Source: Alistipes sp. (GTDB lineage: Bacteria > Bacteroidota > Bacteroidia > Bacteroidales > Rikenellaceae). Taken from it: a stretch of DNA of 5,616 nucleotides. The notes under the pieces are model-generated. The model had not been told where the DNA came from. It saw only the letters and a program-made list of their open reading frames with translations, and searched no databases. The position numbers and the translations under genes are program-made. Each line of letters begins with the position of its first letter. The stretch's first letter is position 1. The DNA is taken from positions 1-5,616 of the forward strand of contig JAQUZZ010000116.1 of assembly GCA_028691095.1 (NCBI GenBank), in the 5' to 3' direction. Shown one piece after another: positions 1-5,616 of the stretch.

Positions 1-1047
1 CGCAAGGCCATCCGGATGTACGACCTTTCCCGAACCTATGAGGGAATCACTGGAAGTCGTTACCCGAGCCGGATTCCGCAGTATATTCCTCCCTTCTCGC
101 TCTACTGGGTGGGTATGGTGCACGACTACTGGATGCACCGCGACGACGATGCCTTTGTGGCGAACTTCTTGCCCGGTGTGCGCACGGTGTTGGGATGGTT
201 TGCACGGCAGATTGATCCCCAAACCGGATTGCTTGCCCCGAACCTCCCGCACTGGAACTTTACCGATTGGGCTCCACAGTGGCCGGTGGGTGTAGCTCCG
301 CAGAGCGATAGTTCCGGATCGGCCATCACGACGTTGCATTTTGCGTGGACGCTGCAACAGGCATCCGAGCTGATGTCCCATTTTGGACGAACGGCCGAAG
401 CCAAGGAGTATCGCGCATGGAGTGAGCAACTCACCGCGGCCGTATATCGTCAATGTTGGGATGCCGAGCGGGGGTTGTTGCGAGATTATCTCCATGCTCC
501 TTCGTTCAGTCAGCAGGTCAATGTGATGGGGATCTTGAGCAACGCCATTCCGGTCAAGCAGCAACAGGAGGTCTTTCGGCGTCTGCTCTCCGATTCGACC
601 TTGACGCAGACCACGTTCTACTATAAGTTCTATCTTATTCGTGCAATGAAGAAGGTGGGGTTGGCCGATGAATACCTCAATATGCTTGCCCCTTGGCAGC
701 AGATGGTGGAGGTGGGTCTGAGCACCTTCTCCGAGACTCCGGAGCCGACACGTTCGGATTGTCATGCGTGGAGTGCCAGTCCCAATTACGACCTGCTCTC
801 GACGGTTTGTGGTGTGGAACCCGCTTCGCCCGGATTCCGGAGTGTGGTGGTGGCTCCGCATCTTGGACACTTGCACCATATCCAAGGGGTGGTGCCTCAC
901 CCCTTGGGCCTCATTGAGGTGAAGCTCGATCGCGAGGAGCGCTCCCTGAAGGGAGAGGTGACCCTCCCCGACGGGTTGAGCGGAGAGTTCCGTTGGCAGG
1001 GGCGTCGGATCAAGTTGCACGCAGGAAGCAATCCGATCCGGTTATAA
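1..1047 (+). CDS. GH78-like alpha-L-rhamnosidase, C-terminal part (5' end outside window)
   Basis: The reading frame is open from base 1 and ends at TAA 1045-1047, giving 348 residues; the ATG at 16 is internal, because the protein starts abruptly in the middle of a catalytic domain. The visible part is an (alpha/alpha)6-barrel-like stretch containing SRYPSRIPQYIPPFSLYW (about residues 19-36) and NFTDW (86-90). It is followed by the GH78-type block around DCHAWSASP (253-261) and a short C-terminal beta-rich domain (about 275-348) that includes GVVPHPLG. By position, Glu245 in TFSE probably corresponds to the GH78 catalytic base; the general-acid motif would lie upstream of the window. Enzymes of this family hydrolyse terminal alpha-L-rhamnose from plant or bacterial glycans, often in the periplasm, but the signal peptide cannot be seen here. 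Substrate is not predictable. It converges with addB and shows no functional tie to it. GH78-like membership is fairly sure; rhamnose specificity is less so. Confidence 0.82.
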   Translation, partial: RKAIRMYDLSRTYEGITGSRYPSRIPQYIPPFSLYWVGMVHDYWMHRDDDAFVANFLPGVRTVLGWFARQIDPQTGLLAPNLPHWNFTDWAPQWPVGVAPQSDSSGSAITTLHFAWTLQQASELMSHFGRTAEAKEYRAWSEQLTAAVYRQCWDAERGLLRDYLHAPSFSQQVNVMGILSNAIPVKQQQEVFRRLLSDSTLTQTTFYYKFYLIRAMKKVGLADEYLNMLAPWQQMVEVGLSTFSETPEPTRSDCHAWSASPNYDLLSTVCGVEPASPGFRSVVVAPHLGHLHHIQGVVPHPLGLIEVKLDREERSLKGEVTLPDGLSGEFRWQGRRIKLHAGSNPIRL

Positions 1048-1093
1048 AGCCGTTCATGGTTTTTTGCAAAAGCCTTGTCTTCCTTCGATAACT

Positions 1094-1123
1094 CTCTCCC
1101 CTCACCGTTGGGGGAGGGGAGGG
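1094..1123. repeat. G/C-skewed imperfect palindrome, possible dispersed intergenic repeat
   Basis: A pyrimidine-rich arm (1094-1103) pairs with a purine-rich arm (1114-1123). The pairing gives about ten base pairs including one G-U, then an A/G mismatch, two more C-G pairs and a GTTG loop. No T-run follows on the + strand, so it is a poor intrinsic terminator for the upstream gene. Read on the - strand, the region translates to PLTLPSPNGEG, a phrase I associate with spurious ORFs over REP-like palindromes in many bacterial genomes. That suggests a dispersed repeat, but copy number cannot be judged from one window. Confidence 0.4.
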
Positions 1124-1195
1124 TCAGCGGAGTTTCACGGATCGGAAGACTGAACATCCCTGTGCCCCGGTTGCTATTAAATTTTAAGAGGACGT

Positions 1196-1233
1196 GAAAT
1201 CGGCCGTTCGACAAGTGTCGAACGGCCGATTTT
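1196..1233. terminator. Bidirectional intrinsic terminator between convergent genes
   Basis: Arms 1197-1213 and 1216-1232 are perfectly complementary over 17 bp with a two-base centre, so the RNA would form about a 16-bp stem with a tetraloop. The stem core is GC-rich (CGGCCGTTCG) and its outer end is A/T: AAAT on the left and ATTTT on the right. This gives a short U tract at the 3' foot for + strand transcription and a shorter one for the - strand. It sits 149 nt after the glycosidase stop codon and 64 nt after the addB stop, the position expected for a terminator shared by convergent genes. The weak U tracts leave the efficiency uncertain. Confidence 0.82.
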
Positions 1234-1296
1234 GTGTGGTAGATCGGTATAGAAAGAGTGGGCGGGAAACGCCTTGCAGTCTTAAAAAGAAACCTT

Positions 1297-4176
1297 TTAG
1301 CGTCGGCAGATCTCTTTGAAATCGCAATAGGTGCAGGTCGCCGGATCGTCGCATTGGGTGAAGGGGATCTGCGGATCGAAGAGTTGGGAGAGGGTGGTTT
1401 GCAGATGACGGAGGAACGCTGCGCGGTAGGGTGTAAATTGAACAATCGGTTCGTTTCCCTCATGCAGCAGTGGCGAGAAGTGAGCCGACTGCATATTCCG
1501 TACATAGTAGAGCGTGGGTTGTACCTCACAATGCTCCGACTCGCAGATCATCAGGGCATAGAGCAGCGTTTGCAGTGCCGCGGCACTGCGTGTGCGGATC
1601 TCCGTACCGAAGAGCTCCTCCAGGGAGTGAAAGGCCACGGTGGCGGCGTTGCTGTTGCCGTGGGGCGATCCGCTTTTGTAATCCACGACGCGCCATGTGC
1701 CGTGGGGCAGTAGGTCGATCCGGTCGGACTTTCCGGCAAATCGAGCAGAGAGAGTCTCCGAGCCAAGAGGGAAGGCGACCTCACATTCGACGCGCTGCTC
1801 CAATCCCTGAACCACGAAGGTTTCGGTTTGTGCTACGTCGTAGGGGAGAACACATCTGTTGATGTATTTGCACACCACATCCTTGACCAGAATCAGGTTG
1901 CCACCGTAGGTGGGATCGACCCCTTCGGGGGTGTGCAGGTAGTTCTCGTTGATGGCTTGTCGGACGGCTTGTTCAATGGCCGGAGAGCCGATGAGCCCTT
2001 GAAGATGCTTTTGGGGATGAGGTCGGCCGATCAGCGGGGTGTAGAGCAACTCCAAGGCGCGATGCAGAATCGTTCCGAAGAGCGGCATATCAATCTCCTC
2101 CGAGACCTCCTCGACGGGAGCCAGTCCGGCCAAAGAGCGGAAGTAGAACTTCAGCGGACACTCGATGTAGTGATAGAAGGCGGTCGGAGACAAGGTGCGG
2201 TCGCCACCGTGTAGGAAGGCGTGCAGTTGGTGTAGAATCGTATCGTCTTTCTTGATGCAGATCGGTGCGGAGTCGCTGAGGTTGACCCCTAACTGAATCG
2301 GGTGGCGGTGAAGCGTGTGCGAAGACTCCATCTCCAACTGGGTGATATAGCGACTCTGCTCTCCCGTGCGTTTGTCGTCACTGCGGGAGCAATAGACCAA
2401 ATGGACGCGTTCGGCACGTTGGAGCAAGCGGTAGAAGTAGTAGGCGTAGACTCCCTCGTGGTGTTGCGGCGTCGGCAGACCGTAGGCGTATCGCAGGTTG
2501 TAGGGGATAAAGGAGTTGCTCAAGGTGCGACTGCCCGGAAACGAGTCGTCGTTCATGGAGAGCACCACCACATTGCGGAAATCGAGATTTCGGGTCTCCA
2601 AAATTCCCATAATCTGCACCCCCGCCAGCGGTTCGCCCTCATAGGGGATGCGTAGCGTCTGGAGGGTGCGTCGCAGCAGGGAGGTGAAGATGGATACCGA
2701 GACCTCGACGCCTGCATCACTCAGCGCATTCTCGATGCGTGTGAGGTGCTCGACGATGATCGTGAAGAACTCGCGACGTTGAGCCTGCTCCGAGGGTTCC
2801 AGATCGGCCGAGTGGGCGATGACCTCGGAGAGTGCGTGCGTGAGATAGCGACAGAGCGATTGCCACGAGTCGGTGGGGGTGAAGATCTCGTGCAGCAGCC
2901 CCTCCTGAGGGAAGGCCTCCTGGGCGATATAGATCATCTGCCGCTGCCGGATCTGCTGGAGCAGCGTCTCGGCTTGGGAGGCTTGATGCTCCTGAATGTA
3001 GGGGTGGTTGAGCAGTCCCGTGACATCCGAATGGTAGAACTCGGTGCGAGAGTGACGGATTCGAGCGTGATGTTGCAACGCAATGAGCCGCTCCACGAAG
3101 GAGTAAGCCGTGGTTTGCCGCAACGGATACCCCATCGTGATGTTCAGCGCCGGCAGTGCGGCCGGAATGGAGTAGAGCACGGGCAGCAGGAGCGACTCGT
3201 CGGTCAGCACAATGGCGGTCTCCTTGTCGGGGTGTTCGCCTTGGTCGAGCAACGTTTGCAGGAAGTGGTGGACATATTTACATTGCAGGGTGTCCGAGGG
3301 GGTGGGGATGACGTGAATCTCTTTGGGCTTCCGGAAATGGTCGTGTCCGATGGGGGTGAGATCCGAGGGCGGATAGGCGCGAAGGTTGTCGCGCAAGAAG
3401 AGTCCGGCCTCATAGTCGCGTGGGGTGACATAGTAGTCGTCGTAATCCCAGAAGAACTCTGCCTGTCCGCTGCGTTGTAGCGCGGAAAACAGCTCCTTCT
3501 CGCAGGCCGACAGGGCATTGAACCCGATGAATAGAAAGCGATCGTCGGGTGTGCACCATGCTTCGGTGTCCAGCTGTTTCAGCCGATCGGCCGCAAGGCG
3601 GTAGACCATTCCTTCGTAGGCCAAGCCTTGAGCCGTCAGGCGTTCGCGGTAGCGACGATAGATGGCCGATAGCGAGTTCCCGATTTTTAAAAAATGACGT
3701 TGCTCTTCGGAAAAATTCTCCCCGATCCCGAAGTTGCGCCAGAAGCGCAGGATGATTTCAACCTGTTCGGGAGTGAGGTAGGAAAGGTCTTGCTCTAACT
3801 CTTTTAAATCTAAAACATTGGCAAAGAGCTTGTCGGCTTCGATCTGGTATTTGTCGATCTGGTCGAAGTCGGACAGCAACATCTCGCCCCAGAAGTAGAA
3901 GGAGTCGAAATTCTCGGTGTGAAACTCGGAGTAGACCTTGTAGAGTTCGGTAATCAGTTTGATGCGATCGCTGGTGCGAACCCCCGCAATCCGTTCCATC
4001 AGCTCTCCGATGCTGGGAAAGGCGGGTTGCCACAACGGTCGGTGCAACTGTTCGCACAGTGCTTCGCAGAAGAAGAGTTGCGCCCGCCGATTGGGAAAGA
4101 CGATCTGACGGTCGGTGATGGCATCGCCGTAGCGACGATAGAGTTGGGAGGCCACTTCGGCCAAGAATCCTTGCAT
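1297..4176 (-). CDS. addB: AddB-like helicase-nuclease subunit, PD-(D/E)XK nuclease with Fe-S cluster motif
   Basis: A 959-residue protein, about the size of Bacteroidota AddB homologues and shorter than Firmicutes AddB. The N-terminal region (about 1-650) is a UvrD-like, RecC-like fold. It begins near IVFPNRRAQLFF (25-36) with no Walker A loop, and has the helicase-motif-like stretch VQIMGILETRNLDFRNVVVL at 520-539. The C-terminal nuclease has His705 (GTILHRALE), Asp818/Asp821 (SDRID), the DYK core Asp832-Lys834 and Gln869 (QTLLYAL). Cys673 (YIECP) with Cys948, Cys951 and Cys957 (C-x2-C-x5-C) matches the AddB [4Fe-4S] pattern that pins the nuclease domain. Known role: with AddA it resects double-strand ends and loads RecA in the cytoplasm. 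Translation probably begins at ATG 4176-4174, 19 nt after the upstream DUF2807 stop, without a recognisable Shine-Dalgarno; coupling or leader-independent initiation is likely. All catalytic residues and the four cysteines are intact. Confidence 0.9.
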   Translation of the reverse strand: MQGFLAEVASQLYRRYGDAITDRQIVFPNRRAQLFFCEALCEQLHRPLWQPAFPSIGELMERIAGVRTSDRIKLITELYKVYSEFHTENFDSFYFWGEMLLSDFDQIDKYQIEADKLFANVLDLKELEQDLSYLTPEQVEIILRFWRNFGIGENFSEEQRHFLKIGNSLSAIYRRYRERLTAQGLAYEGMVYRLAADRLKQLDTEAWCTPDDRFLFIGFNALSACEKELFSALQRSGQAEFFWDYDDYYVTPRDYEAGLFLRDNLRAYPPSDLTPIGHDHFRKPKEIHVIPTPSDTLQCKYVHHFLQTLLDQGEHPDKETAIVLTDESLLLPVLYSIPAALPALNITMGYPLRQTTAYSFVERLIALQHHARIRHSRTEFYHSDVTGLLNHPYIQEHQASQAETLLQQIRQRQMIYIAQEAFPQEGLLHEIFTPTDSWQSLCRYLTHALSEVIAHSADLEPSEQAQRREFFTIIVEHLTRIENALSDAGVEVSVSIFTSLLRRTLQTLRIPYEGEPLAGVQIMGILETRNLDFRNVVVLSMNDDSFPGSRTLSNSFIPYNLRYAYGLPTPQHHEGVYAYYFYRLLQRAERVHLVYCSRSDDKRTGEQSRYITQLEMESSHTLHRHPIQLGVNLSDSAPICIKKDDTILHQLHAFLHGGDRTLSPTAFYHYIECPLKFYFRSLAGLAPVEEVSEEIDMPLFGTILHRALELLYTPLIGRPHPQKHLQGLIGSPAIEQAVRQAINENYLHTPEGVDPTYGGNLILVKDVVCKYINRCVLPYDVAQTETFVVQGLEQRVECEVAFPLGSETLSARFAGKSDRIDLLPHGTWRVVDYKSGSPHGNSNAATVAFHSLEELFGTEIRTRSAAALQTLLYALMICESEHCEVQPTLYYVRNMQSAHFSPLLHEGNEPIVQFTPYRAAFLRHLQTTLSQLFDPQIPFTQCDDPATCTYCDFKEICRR

Positions 4177-4195
4177 GACCGTTCGGCTAAGGAGA

Positions 4196-4885
4196 CTACT
4201 GTCCGATATTGTTGATGGTTCCCATCATTTTTGAAGAGAGGCGCAGAATCTCAGGCGATCCTTTGTAGAAGATCGAGGCTCCCATATCGGCCGAGAGTTG
4301 CAGGCGTTCGTCGACGCCGACATAGACCTCGGCTCCCGAACCCGCCTCGACGCGCACGTCTTGGGCCATCATACTCCGTGTGTCGACTTTCGATTTGGCT
4401 CCGGCAAAGAGGGTGTAGTAGGTGACCTCCCCTTCGATGTGGGCGGCTGAGTTTCCGGCCACCTTCATGTAGAGATCTTTGACCGCTACGGTGGCTCCCA
4501 ACGTGGCTCCGGCAGAGAGATCGACATCGAACATCACACCGTGGATTACCCCGTCAATCGAGACATTGGCTTCGGAGACCTTCACTTGTGAGAGGGAGTC
4601 GTAATAGAGGGTGACGTCGGCTTGGCCTTTGTTATTCATGCCGGGTTTGAACCGCACGGAGAGGACGCCATCCTTGACGTTCCACACCAGACGATTGATC
4701 TCGGCATCGGTGAGCTTGATGATGATGCGTGTGGTGTCCGAGGGGATGAGTTTTGCCGTTAAATTGCCCAAAAATTCCACCTTATCGAACGCTAAGGATC
4801 CTTCGCTTTTGATCTCCTGCTGTGCCATGACCGGCAGGACGGCCAACCATCCCATAAGAAGGATGAGTAGTGATAACTTTTTCAT
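4196..4885 (-). CDS. Secreted DUF2807 (GIN domain, putative autotransporter adhesin head-like) protein
   Basis: From ATG 4885-4883 this is a 229-residue protein. Residues 1-21 form a classic signal peptide: a KK n-region, a leucine-rich core and VMA before Gln22. No lipobox cysteine is present, so a periplasmic or surface-exposed soluble protein is expected. The mature part is made of short beta strands with recurring small-residue turns (SAGATLGATV, AGNSAAHIEG, EAGSGAEVYVG, DMGASIFYKGSPE). This is the pattern of DUF2807, a beta-solenoid-like domain common in Bacteroidota whose function is unknown. GGAG at 4894-4891 lies 5 nt before this ATG and supports it. A GTG at 4891 would add two residues but overlaps that ribosome site, so I reject it. 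Stop TAG is at 4198-4196. It precedes addB by 19 nt on the same strand, so the two are probably co-transcribed; a functional link to DNA repair is not evident. Confidence 0.87.
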   Translation of the reverse strand: MKKLSLLILLMGWLAVLPVMAQQEIKSEGSLAFDKVEFLGNLTAKLIPSDTTRIIIKLTDAEINRLVWNVKDGVLSVRFKPGMNNKGQADVTLYYDSLSQVKVSEANVSIDGVIHGVMFDVDLSAGATLGATVAVKDLYMKVAGNSAAHIEGEVTYYTLFAGAKSKVDTRSMMAQDVRVEAGSGAEVYVGVDERLQLSADMGASIFYKGSPEILRLSSKMMGTINNIGQ

Positions 4886-4905
4886 ATTCACTCCATTTTT
4901 AGCCC

Positions 4906-4948
4906 GGACACTACGGGGGTGTTGCGGTGAGCGACCGACCCAGTGTCC
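4906..4948 (-). promoter_or_regulatory. Structured hairpin in the predicted 5' leader of the DUF2807-addB transcript
   Basis: Read on the - strand, the 5' side (GGACACT, GGGT, CGGT, contiguous) pairs fully with ACCG, ACCC and AGTGTCC on the 3' side. Two 4-nt bulges (CAAC and CCGT) both fall on the 3' side and the loop is CGCTC. This makes 15 Watson-Crick pairs within 43 nt, starting a few bases after the predicted transcription start and ending 20 nt before the ATG. No U-run follows, so it is not an intrinsic terminator. It could be an RNA control or stability element, or a DNA operator. The pairing is seen directly; the function is inference. Confidence 0.45.
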
Positions 4949-4959
4949 TCAATCTTCTA

Positions 4960-4967
4960 CAAAGATA
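4960..4967 (-). promoter_or_regulatory. Bacteroidota -7 promoter box for the DUF2807-addB operon
   Basis: On the - strand this reads TATCTTTG, an exact match to the Bacteroidota sigma-ABfr -7 consensus TAnnTTTG. A start point about 6-8 nt downstream would give a 5' leader of roughly 65-70 nt before the DUF2807 ATG. No convincing -33 TTTG is present at the usual spacing; an ATTG (4996-4993 on this strand) is about 25 nt away, which is too far. The box forms the left arm of the palindrome at 4961-4985. Confidence 0.5.
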
Positions 4968-4985
4968 AAAATTTTTGTTATCTTT
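4961..4985. repeat. Perfect 8-bp inverted repeat centred between divergent genes
   Basis: AAAGATAA (4961-4968) and TTATCTTT (4978-4985) are exact reverse complements separated by the 9-base A/T-rich spacer AAATTTTTG. Each arm carries a TATCTTT core that looks like a -7 box pointing away from the other arm. The element could be a pair of overlapping promoters or a site for a dimeric regulator. It is too A/T-rich to be a strong terminator. Confidence 0.55.
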
Positions 4986-4986
4986 C
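4979..4986 (+). promoter_or_regulatory. Probable -7 promoter box for addA
   Basis: TATCTTTC matches the Bacteroidota -7 consensus TAnnTTTG at all fixed positions except the last (C for G). It lies only 12 nt before the ATG at 4999, so a transcript from it would have a leader of a few bases or be nearly leaderless. No -33 TTTG is evident at the usual distance. This is weaker than the box on the opposite strand, and a promoter further upstream is possible. Confidence 0.3.
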
Positions 4987-4998
4987 CTCACTCAATGG

Positions 4999-5616
4999 AT
5001 GTTTATGGGAGAAATCAAGATTCTCAAAGCCTCGGCAGGTTCGGGTAAAACCTACCAGTTGGCCTACAATTACATTCGGCAGGTGATCGAAAATCCGCTA
5101 CTCTATCGCAACATCTTGGCCGTCACCTTCACCAACAAGGCGACCGAAGAGATGAAAAAGCGTATCATCGAGGAGGTGAATCGTTTGGCCTCCGGAGCGC
5201 CGAGCGGATACATGGACTGGTTGCAGCAGCAGTTGTCGTTGTCGGAGGCCACGGTGCGTGAGCGGGCGATGCAGGCACGCACGCTGATTTTGCATAACTA
5301 CACCCACTTTACGGTGGTGACTATCGATAAGTTCTTTCAGCGGATTCTTCGTGCCTTCATCAAGGAGTTGGGGCTGGAACTGGATTTCAGTCTGGAGTTG
5401 CAGACCGACTCGATACTGGAGCGGGCGACCGACCGCATGATCGAGGCGATGGCCGATAATCCCACCTTGTGTCGCTGGATCGTGCGTTTTGCCGAAGAGA
5501 AGATCGACCAAAACGGCAAATGGGACGTGCGTCGTGAGATCATACAGTTGGGGGGAGAGCTCTTCAAGGAGCAGTACGAACGCCTCAATATCCATCCGAT
5601 GGAGCCGGAGCTGCTG
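4999..5616 (+). CDS. addA: AddA-like UvrD/Rep helicase (RecB-like), N-terminal part; 3' end outside window
   Basis: The frame is open from the in-frame stop TAA 4966-4968 to the window's last base, and 206 codons are visible. The start is ATG 4999 (MFMGEIK) or, equally plausibly, ATG 5005 (MGEIK); neither has a Shine-Dalgarno. Numbering from 4999, the Walker A loop is ASAGSGKT at 11-18, motif Ia is TFTNKATEEMK at 43-53 and the motif Ic-like block is TVVTIDKFFQ at 105-114. All are typical of superfamily 1A helicases, and the TIDxFF form is typical of AddA/RecB-type proteins. The missing remainder should hold motifs II-VI and perhaps a C-terminal nuclease domain. Known role: ATP-driven 3'-5' unwinding of broken DNA ends in complex with AddB. 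Its partner is the divergently transcribed addB-like gene. UvrD-like identity is near certain; the AddA assignment also rests on the neighbouring addB. Confidence 0.9.
   Translation, partial: MFMGEIKILKASAGSGKTYQLAYNYIRQVIENPLLYRNILAVTFTNKATEEMKKRIIEEVNRLASGAPSGYMDWLQQQLSLSEATVRERAMQARTLILHNYTHFTVVTIDKFFQRILRAFIKELGLELDFSLELQTDSILERATDRMIEAMADNPTLCRWIVRFAEEKIDQNGKWDVRREIIQLGGELFKEQYERLNIHPMEPELL

Noticed and set aside
1058..1074. Short palindrome GGTTTTTTGCAAAAGCC just after the glycosidase stop codon
   Set aside because: The stem is only about seven A/T-rich pairs with one G-U and has no T-run after it, so it is too weak to call a terminator. The strong hairpin at 1196-1233 is the better candidate.
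1110..1123. G-rich tract resembling a G-quadruplex
   Set aside because: Only three G-runs of three or more are present (G5, G4, G3). A canonical quadruplex needs four, and the tract is better explained as one arm of the palindrome.
897..1529. A 210-codon open frame on the - strand
   Set aside because: It crosses the ends of two convergent genes, the terminator and the candidate repeat. Its sequence has no domain, and its LTLPSP phrase is the mark of a translated palindromic repeat.
2746..3480. A 244-codon open frame on the + strand
   Set aside because: It is antisense to the middle of addB, has low-complexity composition rich in Val, Gly, Leu and Arg, and shows no recognisable domain. It is an expected shadow in GC-rich coding sequence. 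Other antisense frames within addB, for example 1258-1713 and 1828-2214, are rejected for the same reason.
3649..4142. 14-base direct repeat GTAGCGACGATAGA at 3649-3662 and 4129-4142
   Set aside because: Both copies encode a YRRY stretch in addB with the same codons. Similar residues with shared codon preference explain it without a repeat element.
4886..4891. Upstream GTG start adding Met-Asn to the DUF2807 protein
   Set aside because: The ATG at 4885 begins a standard MKK signal peptide and has GGAG at a 5-nt spacing, whereas the GTG overlaps that ribosome site.
5098..5595. A 165-codon open frame on the - strand
   Set aside because: It is fully antisense to the addA-like coding region, which has clear helicase motifs in the opposite direction.

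Overview
The window looks like chromosomal DNA from a member of the Bacteroidota, probably Bacteroidales and possibly near Alistipes. This rests on the moderately GC-rich coding sequence, the Bacteroidota-type AddA/AddB proteins, a secreted GIN-domain (DUF2807) protein, a TAnnTTTG-type -7 promoter box and mostly weak Shine-Dalgarno sequences. The genus is a guess; the phylum is fairly secure.

Layout from left to right. (1) Bases 1-1047, + strand: the 3' part of a glycoside hydrolase that resembles GH78 alpha-L-rhamnosidases; its 5' end lies outside the window. (2) Bases 1048-1296: a convergent intergenic region with a G/C-skewed imperfect palindrome, possibly a dispersed repeat, and a 17-bp perfect inverted repeat that should act as a two-way terminator. 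(3) Bases 1297-4176, - strand: an AddB-like subunit of a helicase-nuclease, with a PD-(D/E)XK nuclease domain and the four cysteines expected for a [4Fe-4S] cluster. (4) Bases 4196-4885, - strand: a signal-peptide-bearing DUF2807 protein, 19 nt upstream of addB and probably in one operon with it. (5) Bases 4886-4998: a divergent intergenic region holding a palindrome with a -7-like box in each arm and, further left, a hairpin predicted in the leader of the DUF2807-addB transcript. (6) Bases 4999-5616, + strand: the N-terminal 206 codons of an AddA-like UvrD/Rep helicase, which runs off the right edge.

The AddA and AddB homologues should together form the AddAB (RecBCD-equivalent) complex that processes double-strand DNA ends for recombination. 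Here they are transcribed away from each other from a short shared control region, with an envelope-protein gene placed ahead of addB. The glycosidase belongs to a separate, convergent transcription unit. I found no CRISPR array, tRNA, rRNA, insertion sequence or clear new defence system. The most interesting material is the divergent control region.
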